Below, piece after piece: positions 1 to 10,758 of a stretch of 64,000 nt of DNA. Position 1 is the stretch's first letter; the number at the start of each line of letters is the position of its first letter. The stretch spans positions 26,721,398 to 26,785,397 of the forward strand of contig NC_092577.1 in the NCBI RefSeq assembly GCF_037975245.1, written 5' to 3'. This DNA is from Apostichopus japonicus. Lineage: Eukaryota > Echinodermata > Holothuroidea > Aspidochirotida > Stichopodidae. The notes beneath the pieces are model-generated. The model saw only the letters and a list, made by a program, of their open reading frames with translations. It was not told the DNA's origin and ran no database searches. Both the position numbers and the translations under genes were made by a program.

Positions 1-1743
1 AAGGACGCCTTACGTGTTACTGTGGTTACCATAGCCGTATGTACTGTAGGCCTACATGGTACTTCGCATACTGAATAGGTTATGCTTAAGCATAGGTTCG
101 CAGTGTTCTCCGCAGGTCATTTTTTTGTCCGGGTGGTAATCGCCGTCCTGTGGGTAATCGCCGTCCTGGGGGAGGGGTCTAAGGGGAGGGGGCGTCCCCC
201 TCCCCTTTGGAAAATTTTTGCCCTCCGAAGGTGGGCTAGACGCCATATGGTGCAATATTTGGTGCTATATTTGCCTTGCATGTATCTCCAGGAATTGCTA
301 TTTTTTAGGCAGTGTTTTAAATTTTCTCTTACGTTTGCCAAATGAAAAAAAATAACACTTCAAAATTGTTGCTGAAATATGAGTAGCAATGAATAGGCCC
401 TAAGTCCAATGAAAAATTATTCTACATTGTGCAAGGCTAACCCAACACAGCCTGTGCTTGACTGGGATAACTGCCAAGTTCAGGCATATCAACCAATTAT
501 CAGTCCTTATTAGACAGATGCACACAATGAATGAAAGAATGATAAATAGATGATCAAATAACAAATTAGTCTTTATTTATTTCAACACCAACAGGATAAC
601 AATTGCAGTGAGAAAGTTGAAAAGAAATAAAGTTTATCAACTTCATGACTTTTGAAGTTCGTAAAAACCCGTCCTTTACAACATTCACTGTATAGAGAAC
701 AAAACTCTGAAAATCAGTAGAGAAATTACCAATTGTGTACGAAAAGTAGGTTGGTACACCTTTCAAATTTTACGAAAGCTCGAGCAAAATACTTTCGAAA
801 AATTCACGCGAAACTGGCATTTCGTGCTAAATGCAACTAATTTCATGTAAACAAGGCTCTAGTACACCCATTTATGAATTAACCATAAGACCACATCTGG
901 TGTTGAGCGGCAGAAAAAGAAATTATTTTCTAGAATTTTCACAAAAAAAGGAAAAATTACTATCCTACCATAGTTAAGTGTATAGTAAATAGCCTAACCA
1001 CTTCGTCGGTTACGGATCTCACGTAACAACAAAAACACAACTTAAATTGTATTTTGCAAAGTTGACGTTCTCTACAAGGACATGGAAACAATATTTAGCA
1101 TTTAGTTAATCATGCCAAGTGGCCTAAAACATGGGATTGCACGTTTTACTTTCATAAAGATGGCCATACTGTAGCTATTGAGGCCTTGATATCGTGCTAT
1201 GTCTGTATGGTATAGACTGTGCCTGGTGTATCATGGGGAATAGATTGTTTTGTTCATGCGAAGGAGTCAGTTGGCTTGAGGTGTGTTTTACTTACCCTAA
1301 TGTTACGGGGATATTTACCTACTTTTCTTGAACGTATAAGATAATATTTCGCATAACTTTACCGATCCTTTACTGACTGACCTAATTAATTCTAGAGTGG
1401 AGCCAAAATAGTTTACTCCATGAAATTTTTTTGGGAAACGTGCCAAAAATGTTAAAAAACAGGTGTTAGACAGGGGGTTGTTTTGCAAGGTACCTTGGAA
1501 AACTCGAAACACATGAAGCCAGCCTACCGTGATATTTAAGTAGGGTTAAACACTGCAGTTGTAAACTGATGTACGTATCGTGCACGCTGTTCATTGTTAG
1601 GCATTCTAGAAACGGGGCTTTGCCGAACGTAGTTTGTTTCATAATATCGACAGTTTTGTAAATCGTCGCGGCCGCGGCAGAAACAAAACATGTAGTTTCG
1701 ATCAAATTCGTCACTCTTAAAGAATATGAGTGACTTTTAGAAA
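1..1743. other. Mostly unassigned; fragment of a dispersed GC-rich repeat near 115-250
   Basis: No convincing gene. At 150-215 a GGGGGAGGGGTCTAAGGGGA segment folds with the following CCCCTCCCCTT and recurs in inverse orientation near 8800, 54200, 57660 and 62950, so it is a dispersed repeat. The rest is AT-rich single-copy-looking DNA with only short chance frames. Confidence 0.5.
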
Positions 1744-1763
1744 ATGTTTGACGAGGTGCCAGT

Positions 1764-1876
1764 GTATTTTTTTTTTGTCCGGGCGGCCGAGTTTTTCGTC
1801 CGGGCGGTAGCTTTATGTCCGGGCGCTAGCCAGCCTTTTCAAATTTTGTCCGGGCGGCGCGCCCGGACAAAACCGG
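1764..1876. repeat. GTCCGGGCGG repeat cluster with a perfect hairpin
   Basis: The motif TTTTGTCCGGGCGG occurs at about 1769, 1789, 1815 and 1845, and a variant lies at 118. At 1844-1872 two 12-base arms, TTTTGTCCGGGC and GCCCGGACAAAA, flank five bases. It may be the end of a palindromic transposable element. Confidence 0.55.
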
Positions 1877-2214
1877 TAGTGGAGAACACGTTCGGTGTTT
1901 TCGTCTCTTTGTTAAATGGACATTTTCTTTGGCCAAATCATGATATCATGTCAAGAAATTATTCATTCATCATACCTTTGTAAAGGCGTTGCCTCATCAA
2001 ACATATATTTTTGGAATTAATGAACGTAACAATCATGAAAGGGTGCTCATATGCCCACAAGATTATTTTTTACCTATCTTATATATGAGTTCGCCGCTGA
2101 AGCCTGTATCCTTTACTTTATATCATTATTACGACGTTGATCCTACATCAGAGAGGTGGAGAGAGCTGAAGAGAGGTGGAGACACTTAGCGAGAGGTGGA
2201 TAGAGATGGATGGA

Positions 2215-2353
2215 TGTAATATATTTGTCCTTATTGGCGTTCCATATTGTACCTGTTTGTTGCAAGTCTAAATAAAAGACTCTTCCAGTTGTGATGTTAA
2301 ACAGAGAACCATGCATTGTGTTTTATTCGTTAACGTCCACCAAATATGTTACA
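2215..2353 (+). repeat. 5-prime LTR
   Basis: Begins TGTAATAT and ends ATGTTACA, so it has short inverted termini TGTAA/TTACA. It matches 4255-4394 nearly throughout. A TATA-like CTAAATAAAAG lies in the middle. Confidence 0.9.
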
Positions 2354-2372
2354 CTGGCGTCGAAAATGGGAT
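2354..2372 (+). promoter_or_regulatory. Probable primer-binding site
   Basis: The sequence TGGCGTCGAAAATGGGAT starts directly after the 5-prime LTR, where Gypsy elements place the tRNA primer site. The TGGCG start is common in the superfamily. I did not identify the tRNA. Confidence 0.5.
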
Positions 2373-2745
2373 AGAACCCGACAGAACAATGGAATAATTC
2401 CTCAAGAATTGTCCCGGAAGACGTTTGTCGATGGACGTTGACGGATCACTTGCTGATCGACGATTAACTTCGATAGTGGTTCGACCACGATATCAATGCG
2501 GTAAGTCATCGCAGTGATTACGTAAGGTACTCAGAGTACGTATACGTCTGTTCTCTAGTATTGTTATCGTCGTGCAGCTAGCAAATAATATCATAGGGGT
2601 ACCAGTGGATAAAAAGCCATATTCTTGAGTGAAGAAGGCCCAGAATATATTCAGTGCTGAGTAACTTAGTGGCCCCGACGAAACCAAGGGACAAAACGCT
2701 AGACGAATTTTCAAGTGTCTTAGACAGTACTTTGACTCAGTACCA

Positions 2746-3081
2746 TTGGAGATTTCTAAAAGTTTTCATGTTGGGAAACGAGATCGAAAGCCTGGAGAAA
2801 CTGTAAGTGACTACATTTTGGCTTTGAAAAAGAAACTGTCCATTCATTGTAATTTTGAAGGCTACCTGAACCGAGCAATGAGGGACAGATTCGTTTGTGG
2901 TTTACGGGATGTCAGGATTCAGAACAAACTTGAACACCTTGCAGACCTTACTTTTGTGGATACCTGTCGCATTGCAACAGCTATGGAAATGGCGTCTAAA
3001 CAGGCTCAAGAGATGCACCATGGTCAGAGCGATGGAGGATCAGTGAACAAAGTTGGGACATCTGTCAAGTGTGATGTGTGA
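2746..3081 (+). pseudogene. Gag-like fragment of the Gypsy element
   Basis: A 111-residue open frame resembles the capsid-like gag region of K02A2.6-type Gypsy elements, including GETVSDYILALKKKLSIHCN, RDRFVCGLRDVRIQNKL and CRIATAMEMASK. It lacks the expected zinc knuckle because the element is deleted immediately downstream. The frame probably begins further upstream and lost its start; the annotated ATG is only the first in frame. Confidence 0.75.
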
Positions 3082-3894
3082 TGTTCGACATAGAGGTAAG
3101 GATGTGTTCAGTCTGTCAAAAGGTGAGGGCGGCTTCTACAAAATTACCACTTCATCCATGGGTTTGGCCAACCCGTCCTTTTCAGAGAGTCCATGTGGAT
3201 TTCTATGAAGACAAGAAACAGTACTTCCTAATTCTGATAGATGCTCATTCCAAGTGGGTAGAAGTCAAGCCAATGAGCAATGAGCAAGACTACGGTTAAT
3301 CGTACTATCGAGGAATTGATGGTGATTTTTGACCAACACGGTTTGCCTGAGCAACTCGTCTCAGACAATGGTCCACAATTTACTTCCCATGATTTCGGTG
3401 AGTTCATGAGGAAGAACGGTATGAAACATGTCCTTGTAGCACCATACCACCTTGTCTCAAATGGGGCTGCAGAGAGAGCGGTTCGTTTGTTTAATGAATC
3501 TTTCACAAAACAGGTTATTGAAGGTAACAAAGAAAGATCACTTAATTATAGAATTGCTGATTTTCTATTGCGTTATAGAAGTACACCGCAAAGTACTATC
3601 GGTGTTAGTCCAGCTGAATCACTCATGAAGAGACAGTTGCGAACTAGGTTGCATTTGCTAAAACCAGAAATGTCAAAGAGAGTAGAAGAAAAACAAAAAA
3701 CTCAGAAATTTCAGTTTGATAAAGACAGGAAACTTGAACGAGTATTTGAAGTTGGAGATGTTGTTGGAGTAAGGAATACTCGGGATAAATCTAAAGTTCT
3801 AATCGTACAAGTTAGGAGACCAAGAAATTATTTGGTGAAGGTTGGTTCTTCTAGTCGACTTGTTCATGTAGATTATCTGGTAAAGGTATCTTAA
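3078..3894 (+). pseudogene. Frameshifted integrase of the Gypsy element
   Basis: Two overlapping frames (3078-3299 and 3280-3894) form one integrase broken by a one-base shift near 3285. The first holds the end of the zinc-binding region (CSVCQKVRAASTKLP) and the first catalytic aspartate in VHVDFYED. The second holds the second aspartate in SDNGPQF and the glutamate in NGAAERAV, completing a D,D-E core. A usual histidine-proline before SNGAAER is changed to HL. A C-terminal tail VGSSSRLVHVDYLVKVS follows. It would join cDNA to host DNA if intact; here it is dead. Confidence 0.85.
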
Positions 3895-3993
3895 CAAGAG
3901 AGGGAACCTGGAGGTTATTAACAATCTGATTTACAGGATAATGCAGTAACTCATATTAATTATCTAACCAAGGAAGTTATTTCCCAGGATATC

Positions 3994-4254
3994 ATGTCAC
4001 AAAACCCGGTAGGAAAACCGTCTTCTGTCGATACACCTATTTTCCAACCAGGGAATGAAACTTCCAACTTGATGGTAAAAATATCTGGAAATATGGGTAA
4101 ACCTGTTTCAGATTCTGCGGAACCTTTTCCCCTAAGCAGTGGTTTGAGGAGGTCGGCTAGGGAAAGAAAACCTGTACAAAAGTTAAATTGTAAGACTTAT
4201 CATCCTTATCGCCTGGATAACAAATGTGTTTCTTTTCTTCAAGGGGGAGGGCAG
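3994..4254 (+). other. Gypsy 3-prime region and polypurine tract
   Basis: An open frame with LRRSARERKPVQKLNCK, a basic C-terminal pol tail seen in this Gypsy lineage, runs to the LTR. The purine-rich AAGGGGGAGGGCAG at 4241-4254 abuts the 3-prime LTR and fits a plus-strand priming tract. Confidence 0.6.
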
Positions 4255-4394
4255 TGTAATATTTTTGTCCTTATTGGCGTTCCATTTTGTACCTGTTTTG
4301 CTGCAAGTCTATATAAAAGACTCTTCCAGTTGTGATGTTAAACAGAGAACCATGCATGGTGTTTTATTCGTTAACGTCCACCAAATATGTTACA
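4255..4394 (+). repeat. 3-prime LTR
   Basis: Partner of 2215-2353, with the same TGTAAT/TTACA ends. It has an intact TATATAAAAG box at about 4310. The two LTRs differ at only a few positions, so the insertion is not very old despite the internal damage. Confidence 0.9.
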
Positions 4395-4860
4395 ATAGAC
4401 ATGATTCATAGAGATGGATCATGAGATGTGTAGCATTATTTTGTTAGCCTAATATTACGCAAAATAAAGGAAATTTGAACAACTGTGAGAGTTGGCGGAA
4501 GGAGATTGAGCGGCCTAAAGTCAAAATTTTGATATAAATGTCGGAACTAGACGATAACATATCGGAATGTCGAGAAATCAATCGTAAGGATAACATATTG
4601 TACATTTCGAATGTAAAAAAAAAAAGTAAAAATTTGGAAATAAAATAGTTGAAAGTTACAAAATATCCTTTGGGTCACCATAGCATGTACACAACTTATT
4701 CTATCTGTACAACGAAATGAAAAGACTTTGGAACGCTATCTTAAATACACGGCATAGCAGTTTCACGAAACGAATAGCCCTGAAAGAAAATACCCTCGTG
4801 AACACGATGAAATTGGTTTCATCATTATGTGTATATAAATGCACTGCAAGAATTCTTATT
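4395..4860. other. AT-rich gap, nothing recognised
   Basis: No gene or repeat recognised apart from an A-run near 4615. It separates the Gypsy element from the direct repeat at 4861. Confidence 0.4.
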
Positions 4861-5048
4861 GTCAAAAACGTACTTCAGCAGACGCGCGCGCGTGTACTCA
4901 CGCCACGTTTCTTTGTGTAAAGTATAGAGGTCATCAATCTAGCGCTTTCGACGGAATACAAAATCTCCGGGTTGATGTATATCTCTGGGACGCTTTGAGC
5001 TTACGCAATTGCTAAAAAAAGCAGCAGTTGTGAGACGCTTATCACCTA
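4861..5048. repeat. Direct repeat A flanking a LINE fragment
   Basis: A 188-bp segment beginning TCAAAAACGTACTTCAGCAG and ending TTATCACCT is repeated with about 90 percent identity at 6180-6353 in the same orientation. The first copy carries a CATCAATCTAG insertion. It may be the LINE untranslated region or an unrelated repeat carrying it. Confidence 0.75.
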
Positions 5049-6183
5049 GTAGTAGTAAGTTGAGTCTCGTCTATCCGACATGCTCAGTGATTAACCTCCG
5101 CCACGTATCACGATCTTGCGCAAGGTTTATTGCTTCCTCGAAATTGTTAATATTAATGTCCTTAAATTGCGACTTTATTTTTCCAAGCAAGGTAGTCACG
5201 GGCCTTCCTACTGGTTTAGCAGTATGTCTCAGTGCTTCTCTTATAGCAACCATTACTGGAGCGTCCTCCTGGAGTCTTGCTACATGACCGAAAAATCTCA
5301 ATCTTCGCAATTGTACAAAAAATGCTCTTTAATAAAGTCTCAAAAATCCTGAGCTTAATGTTCCGGCTTATGTTTTTGCTTTTAAAAATGCTTGACAGTG
5401 TGTTGAAAGCACCGTTGGTTATACCAATTCTTCGGTTAATGTCTTCTTCGGTCCCCAGCAAGCTTCCAACATATTTACACTTCTTCCAACTTTCATTTCC
5501 TTTTCTTGTGATTGAAAATTTCTCAGTTTTTGTGCAATTGATTTTCAGATTTCTTCCTGCCAGTTTGTCAGAAACTCGTTTTTCGATATCTTGCAGTACA
5601 TGCTCACCAGTTGATGCCCAAGAGATATCATCAGCGTATTGTTGGTCTACTGTGAAGAACAAAATTAGTGGTGGTAGTGCTGTAATCATGATCAACTAAC
5701 TGCAATGGCAGGATAACTGCATCGATATCATTATCATCTGATTTCAAAGAGTTGGCTAGATAAGTTATAAAAAATAGTGCACTTGCACTATCTTCTTGTG
5801 GTGAACCAATGTAAGTGTTAAAAGGAAGTCCGAGTTTGCCCTCTAATTTGACGGTGTAGGAGACGTTATCGATTAGTAGTGATATCAGGTGAAGTTCGTC
5901 GTTTTCAAGAACCTGTTCTAGGTCAGTTAGCAAGGATGCTCATATCTAGCATCAATAGATTTATAGTGTAACCTATGGATGTTATAGCTTTTTCTGCTAG
6001 CACTTTAAATGCGAAGACAAGTTCAGCTGTGCAACGTCCTGAAGTGTAGGCAGTTTGGGTAATGGGGAGGATATGCTCATCAATTGACGGACGAATCCTC
6101 CTGGCCACACAAACCGCAAGAATTTTCCTCAGTATTGATAATAAAAATACTGGTCTTAAGTTTTCTGGTGGACTTTTAGTCAA
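5049..6183 (-). pseudogene. Broken LINE reverse transcriptase fragment
   Basis: Three overlapping minus-strand frames make one degenerate non-LTR reverse transcriptase. In coding order: 6183-5923 with LRPVFLLSILRKILAVCVARR (fingers); 5933-5631 with a GSPQEDSASALFF segment where a functional enzyme has PQGD; then 5695-5216 with the catalytic YADD in QQYADDISWAS; then 5310-5071 with RRLRFFGHVARLQED and AQDRDTWRRL, the usual end of such proteins. Frameshifts and the damaged PQGD show it is dead. The C-terminal style suggests an RTE-like or related clade, not certain. No endonuclease is present. Confidence 0.8.
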
Positions 6184-6353
6184 AAACGTACTTCAGCAGA
6201 CGCGCGCGTGTACTCACGTCACTTTTCTGTGTGTAAAGAATAGAGGTCGCTTTCGACGGAATACAAAATCTCCGGGTTGATGTATATCTCTGGGACGCTT
6301 TGAGCTTACGTAATTGCTAATAAAAGCAGCAGTTGCGAGACGCGTATCACCTC
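6180..6353. repeat. Direct repeat B flanking a LINE fragment
   Basis: Second copy of 4861-5048, in the same orientation, directly adjoining the 5-prime break of the LINE fragment. Confidence 0.75.
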
Positions 6354-7186
6354 CCTGCAACTAAATATTTCACACTGTAGAGTTATGTAACATGATGCAT
6401 GTTTTGTCTGCGTTGTTAGATCATCGCAAAACACGATGCGTACTGCATTCACCAGAAAGGCTTCATTTTATTTTTCCATGCATTTCATTGTGTAGCTTAT
6501 GAGAATTTGAGACGCGAATACAGCATTGGGCAGAGTGTGTCTCTCCGTGACGTCACAACCGCGCTATGGTAGAGATAATGTTTTGTATGTTAAAACAGCG
6601 TCAATAATATCTTGTACAGTGTGCTATCAGTACGGGTATATCTACCACGAATTTATCAACGCTATTGAAATTACTTTCAAGAATTTATCAAAATGTGGTA
6701 AGTTTTAAATAAAAACATGAAGTGATCGTAGACGGTTTGTAGATTAGAAATTTATTACAGAAATGGTTTACTTCACGTTAAATAACCTCGTTGATAACTT
6801 AGTAAAGTGTATTAACAAGGTTATTCAGGCGCGTATCCAGGGGGGGGCGTTGGGGGCGCGCGCCCCCCGGGTAAATAAGGGGAGAGGGAAAAAAGAGAAG
6901 AAAAAAGGGAGAAAAGAGGGGAAAAAGAGGAGGAGGAGAGGAAGGAAGGGAAAAGAAAAAGAAGAAAGAGAGAAAAAGGAGAAAAGGAGGGAGTAAAAGA
7001 AAAAAACGCCAAGGGAAGACAAAGGGGAACAGTGACATAATTACAGCGCTGATCCCTATTATATACACATGGCCGGGTAGCCAGTGACTGATCGAGGATT
7101 TTGGAAGCGGCGTGCGCCTCACCCTACCCCTTACACCGACAACTCCATTATTGACGTTTCCATTTTTCCTCTCTCACTAATGTATC

Positions 7187-7271
<85 letters not shown>

Positions 7272-7272
7272 T
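7187..7272. repeat. (TA)n microsatellite
   Basis: About 42 uninterrupted TA units. The corresponding place in other copies of this transposon has only a short TATATATA tract, so the expansion is private to this copy. Confidence 0.95.
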
Positions 7273-7738
7273 ATATATGGTCTATCAATACGCGTGTGTG
7301 TGTATGGACGCCTTAAACAACATGTGCTATGAAACCAACTGTGGCTGGTCTCGAACTCGACCGAGTCGTCGGGGAACATGACGCATTTCGGGAAGGGAGC
7401 GAACGCCCCCCCCCCCCTCCCCGAGTATATTTTTTCTTATGATATCGCTAGTAATTTCAAAATAGAAAATGCTTAGATGCAACTCACAAGGCATGGGAAG
7501 TGTCATTTCCAGCGATCTGGGAGGCATTTTCGGCCAAAATTTTCTTGTACGCTTCGCGCCAACTCGTGGTGGCGCTACGCTTAGATAGTTTGCCTATAGG
7601 CTTCGCCCCTCCCTTGGCAAATTATTATTATTATATTAAATTATTATTGTAAAGCAAACAGCAGATATGACATCATATCAGTGAGCATGAAAATGGCGTT
7701 CCAGGATGAAGAGCCTCAAAACTGTCGATGTGTGTAGT

Positions 7739-8117
7739 CATAGGAACCCAATTTGATTTGGGGGGCTGTAACGACTTGCCCGAAAAATATAACCTAAATT
7801 TTTCGCGCGCAGAGCGCGCGTTCAACATATTAAAGTCAATATCATATAAGTAAGCATCGTTGTACTGTACGGTCCGTGGAAATTGCGCAGTATACCGCGG
7901 GATGCTAACGTAAACAACGAAATGTATTATGTAGATGTAGTAAAAGCATGGAGGTCAAATTATGTCAAAGTCTCTTATACATTAGTAATGGCGAATTAGT
8001 CGGCCAAGCTTAGAACTTTATTTTAATTATCAAGGAGATTCATTTCCTTTAGCTACATCATTGCAATTTATTTTTCTTTCAGTAGGAGCCCCCCCCCCCC
8101 CGCCTCCTACGCCTATG
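7739..8117 (+). mobile_element. Nested hAT-like element, family L2, inside L1 copy 1
   Basis: Starts CATAGGAACCC and ends GCCTCCTACGCCTATG, bounded by a perfect 8-bp duplication TGTGTAGT (7731-7738 and 8118-8125). Contains a CGCGCGCAGAGCGCGCG palindrome near 7803. An 8-bp duplication is typical of hAT transposons. Non-coding. Confidence 0.75.
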
Positions 8118-8754
8118 TGTGTAGTGTTCGGTTTCGGAAATATCTGCTATCTTTTCATTTCATTCAACCAAGTTTTATAATAACCGTTATAAGAGGGTTT
8201 AATATTTGTACACCAATAAATTATTTTAGAAAATTTCCTGACCAACATTCTTAATCATACTTCAAATTTGACCGGTCTGTTAGGGGTTGAAGGAGGTTTT
8301 TCTATATTGGTTGTCCATAGATGACATTTTTTGCAACATTATGGGTATGTTTTCAAGTGAATTTATTCACGAGAAATGTGAATTTTCAAATTCTGAACAA
8401 ATAATGGGCTGAAAACCTTGAAAAGTGGGGCTGTCGGGCATTGTGGGCCGCGACGTAGAATCACCTACAAAAGCAATGATTCACAGGACATGCGATGAGG
8501 TCGAACATGATGTGTGACTGGTGAAAATCTTCAAAAAGGTTATGGATGGAAAACAAACTATTGGGAAATACTTGGTTCTCGGGCAAAGTGTATATCTGGT
8601 TGGTCATTTTCAAGCCCGAGAAGTGCCGTTTCCGGTGATCTGGAGGGTATCAAAACCAGAAATTTTCTTGTACGCTGCGCGCCAACCGATGGTGGCGCTC
8701 CGCTTAGATAGTAATTCGCGCCCCCCGGGTTAGAAAATCCTGGATACGCCCCTG

Positions 8755-9677
8755 TCTAGCCCATCCTCCGTATGCGAAAACTTTCAAAAGGGGGAGGGGG
8801 CACCCCCTCTCCTTAGACCCCTCCCCCAGGACGGCGATCCGTATCCAACTAAGTGCCCCCCATCAAATGCTGGTGCCCCCCTGTGCCCCCCCCAGACTGA
8901 AAAGTCTGGTGACGCCACTGCCCCCAGACCCAAATCGAGCCAGAGGGTATTTCAGGGGTACAACCACGTATACTTCTGGCGGACTTTAACCCCCAGTAAA
9001 AAATCAGGCGGTGGGCTACAGCGCCCCCACCCCCACTTGCAGACATAATTACTAACATTTCTAAAGTGTACATAAACATATTACATACATTTTCTGTATC
9101 ACCTACAACAGTCAAAAATTCTGAAACACTGTTTAAAACGTTGCAAGATTTAGAACCCTTTTGTATTTCAGTACCCTCCATGTTTACAAAATTTCTGAAA
9201 GGGGAGGGGTAATCCCGTCCTTGACCACATAACATTGTACCTCTGGGTAGAGCCTCTATCGTGACATGGAAAGTAATCAATACAGGCGTTAATTAAACTT
9301 AATCTCTAAAACTTAAAACGGGGACACTAATTTGGCCCAGCCCCTCATATCACGAAGGCCTCTGGGACTACTTTTAAGAAATATTCACATTTATGGAGAC
9401 AAATTTATCAATCCAATCTCATGAGATGTTTTTGAGGAAAAAAAGCTTGTATTGGGTAATCTCCATAAAAATCAACCCAAACTTGCTTCTTCATTATATG
9501 TCCAACGCCAAACTTGCTTCTTCATTATATGTCCAACGCTTAAACTGCAATTATGCCTTATTTGAAAGTTACCACGAACGAAGCCATCTCCGGTCAATCT
9601 CATATCATACACTTTACTAACTTGACCAGCATGCTATTATTACTTGTAATGCTCAAGCCTTGTAAAGATTGACACAT
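8755..9677. other. Repeat fragments, no gene
   Basis: Holds a copy of the CCCTCCCCTTAGACCCC repeat (8800-8835), and a lone hAT-like terminus GGTGACGCCACTG at about 8908-8920, preceded by a CAGACT/AGTCTG hairpin. I found no partner terminus in the window. From 9300 on there is a 31-bp tandem duplication at 9478-9539. Confidence 0.5.
9478..9539. repeat. 31-bp tandem duplication
   Basis: Two identical units beginning CAAACTTGCTTCTTC lie head to tail. Confidence 0.85.
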
Positions 9678-9679
9678 AG

Positions 9680-10700
9680 TTGGGAACTACCTCCCTTTAT
9701 CGTTATTAAACACTGATTATAACAAGATTTGTGCAAAAATCCTCGCCACGCCAACAGAATTAAGCACGCCTTCCACTCTATTGTTAATGCAAATCAGACT
9801 GGTTTTTATCAAAGATCGCTTTATTGGTGAAAACATTAGTTTTGTATTAGATTTAATAGACTATGGATCTTCCTTCAAATGAGCGGGCTTCTTTTTTTCT
9901 GGTAGATTTTGAAAAAAAAAGGTTCCTTTAGAAAATCGATCACCAATTTCAAGAATGAAATTATTTGAAATAATTCTTTCAATAACATCAACTCTATATA
10001 TAGACTGTTTCACAAGCAGGGGTGGACTGGGTCTTAAAACCGGCCCGGGCATTTTCCACCTAGACTGGCCCATTTCCATTGATATGCTAGTAACATAGTG
10101 ATCGCCGTCCATTGAAATCTTTTTGAACTTAAGATGCAAAATGGTGCTATATTTCTCAGTTTTGTAGGTTACAATAATCCTTTAAATATGACCCAAAAAT
10201 ATTTTGCAGAAACAACACTTAATTAAACTGAGGAATGATAGAAACGTAAACAAAATTAGACAAATATATATGTTTTAGACTGGATATTATTTATATTTTC
10301 AAGCATTTTGTGACAACATGCTTGAAAAAAATTGGAAAAACCTAAATAAAATCCATTAGCATGGACGGGTTGCTAATAGCACATACTTTTGTTACGAATT
10401 AACAGACTAACTAACATGGTGAATCCATGAGCTGATTCCCACAGTTAAATATATATTTCTACACAGCCCACCCAGGCATTGCCAACTGCCTGTTTGGCCA
10501 GTCTGCCACTGTTCACAAGCCTTAGAAGGGCATTATGTATGTGAAAGATCATTTAGATCAGTATAACCGTCCTTTACAGATCAATACTTTCAATATCATA
10601 AATATAATATCCTTAAGTATCCTTTCATCCGTATTTACGAACTAATTGCCGCTATTCCTAGGGAATGGTAAACACGCATGAAAGAAGCCGAAAAGTGTAA
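9680..10700 (+). pseudogene. Tx1/L1-like LINE remnant, split by a MITE
   Basis: Plus-strand translation with frameshifts gives AFHSIVNANQTGFIKDRFI and then ENISFVLDLIDY and FLVDFEKK, the reverse-transcriptase motifs of Tx1/L1-type elements. After the inserted MITE (10017-10511) the LINE resumes with KDHLDQYNRPLQ and ELIAAIPREW, from further along the same protein type. Badly decayed and non-functional. Confidence 0.6.
10017..10511. mobile_element. hAT MITE inserted into a LINE remnant
   Basis: Termini CAGGGGTGGACTGGG and CCAGTCTGCCACTG are imperfect inverted repeats, flanked by a perfect 8-bp duplication TTCACAAG (10009-10016 and 10512-10519). Size and duplication length indicate a non-autonomous hAT element. 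No reading frame of note. Confidence 0.85.
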
Positions 10701-10758
10701 TGCCAATCGTGGTAACTTTAAGGTTGATGGTGAGCTTAATGGGTATGAAGGCGAAGAC

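Larger units (their letters stand above)
2215..4394 (+). mobile_element. Internally deleted Gypsy-type LTR retrotransposon
   Basis: Two near-identical 139-140 bp LTRs flank about 1.9 kb of internal sequence with a primer-binding-like site, a gag fragment, a frameshifted integrase and a polypurine tract. Protease, reverse transcriptase and RNase H are missing: gag is followed within a few bases by the zinc-binding end of integrase. The flanks atgga (2210-2214) and ataga (4395-4399) agree at 4 of 5 bases and may be a decayed 5-bp target duplication. The copy cannot move on its own. Confidence 0.9.
6826..8754 (+). mobile_element. Nested DNA transposon, family L1, copy 1
   Basis: Left terminus CAGGCGCGTATCCAGG and right terminus CCTGGATACGCCCCTG are inverted. 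Inside, from left to right: a G-run and GC palindrome; a purine tract of about 140 nt; an AT microsatellite; a conserved ~100-bp core module (7494-7589); a nested element (7739-8117); and a second core module (8613-8712) 42 bp from the right end. No coding capacity. Unlike the other copies it shows no flanking duplication (ttatt versus tctag), so one end may belong to a neighbouring insertion. Confidence 0.75.

Noticed and set aside
6799-7122. Lysine/arginine/glutamate-rich and phenylalanine/serine/proline-rich frames, repeated in each L1 copy
   Set aside because: They come from the purine/pyrimidine tract of the transposon and have no domain.
7084-7379. Frames rich in IYIYIY on both strands
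   Set aside because: They are translations of the (TA)n microsatellite.
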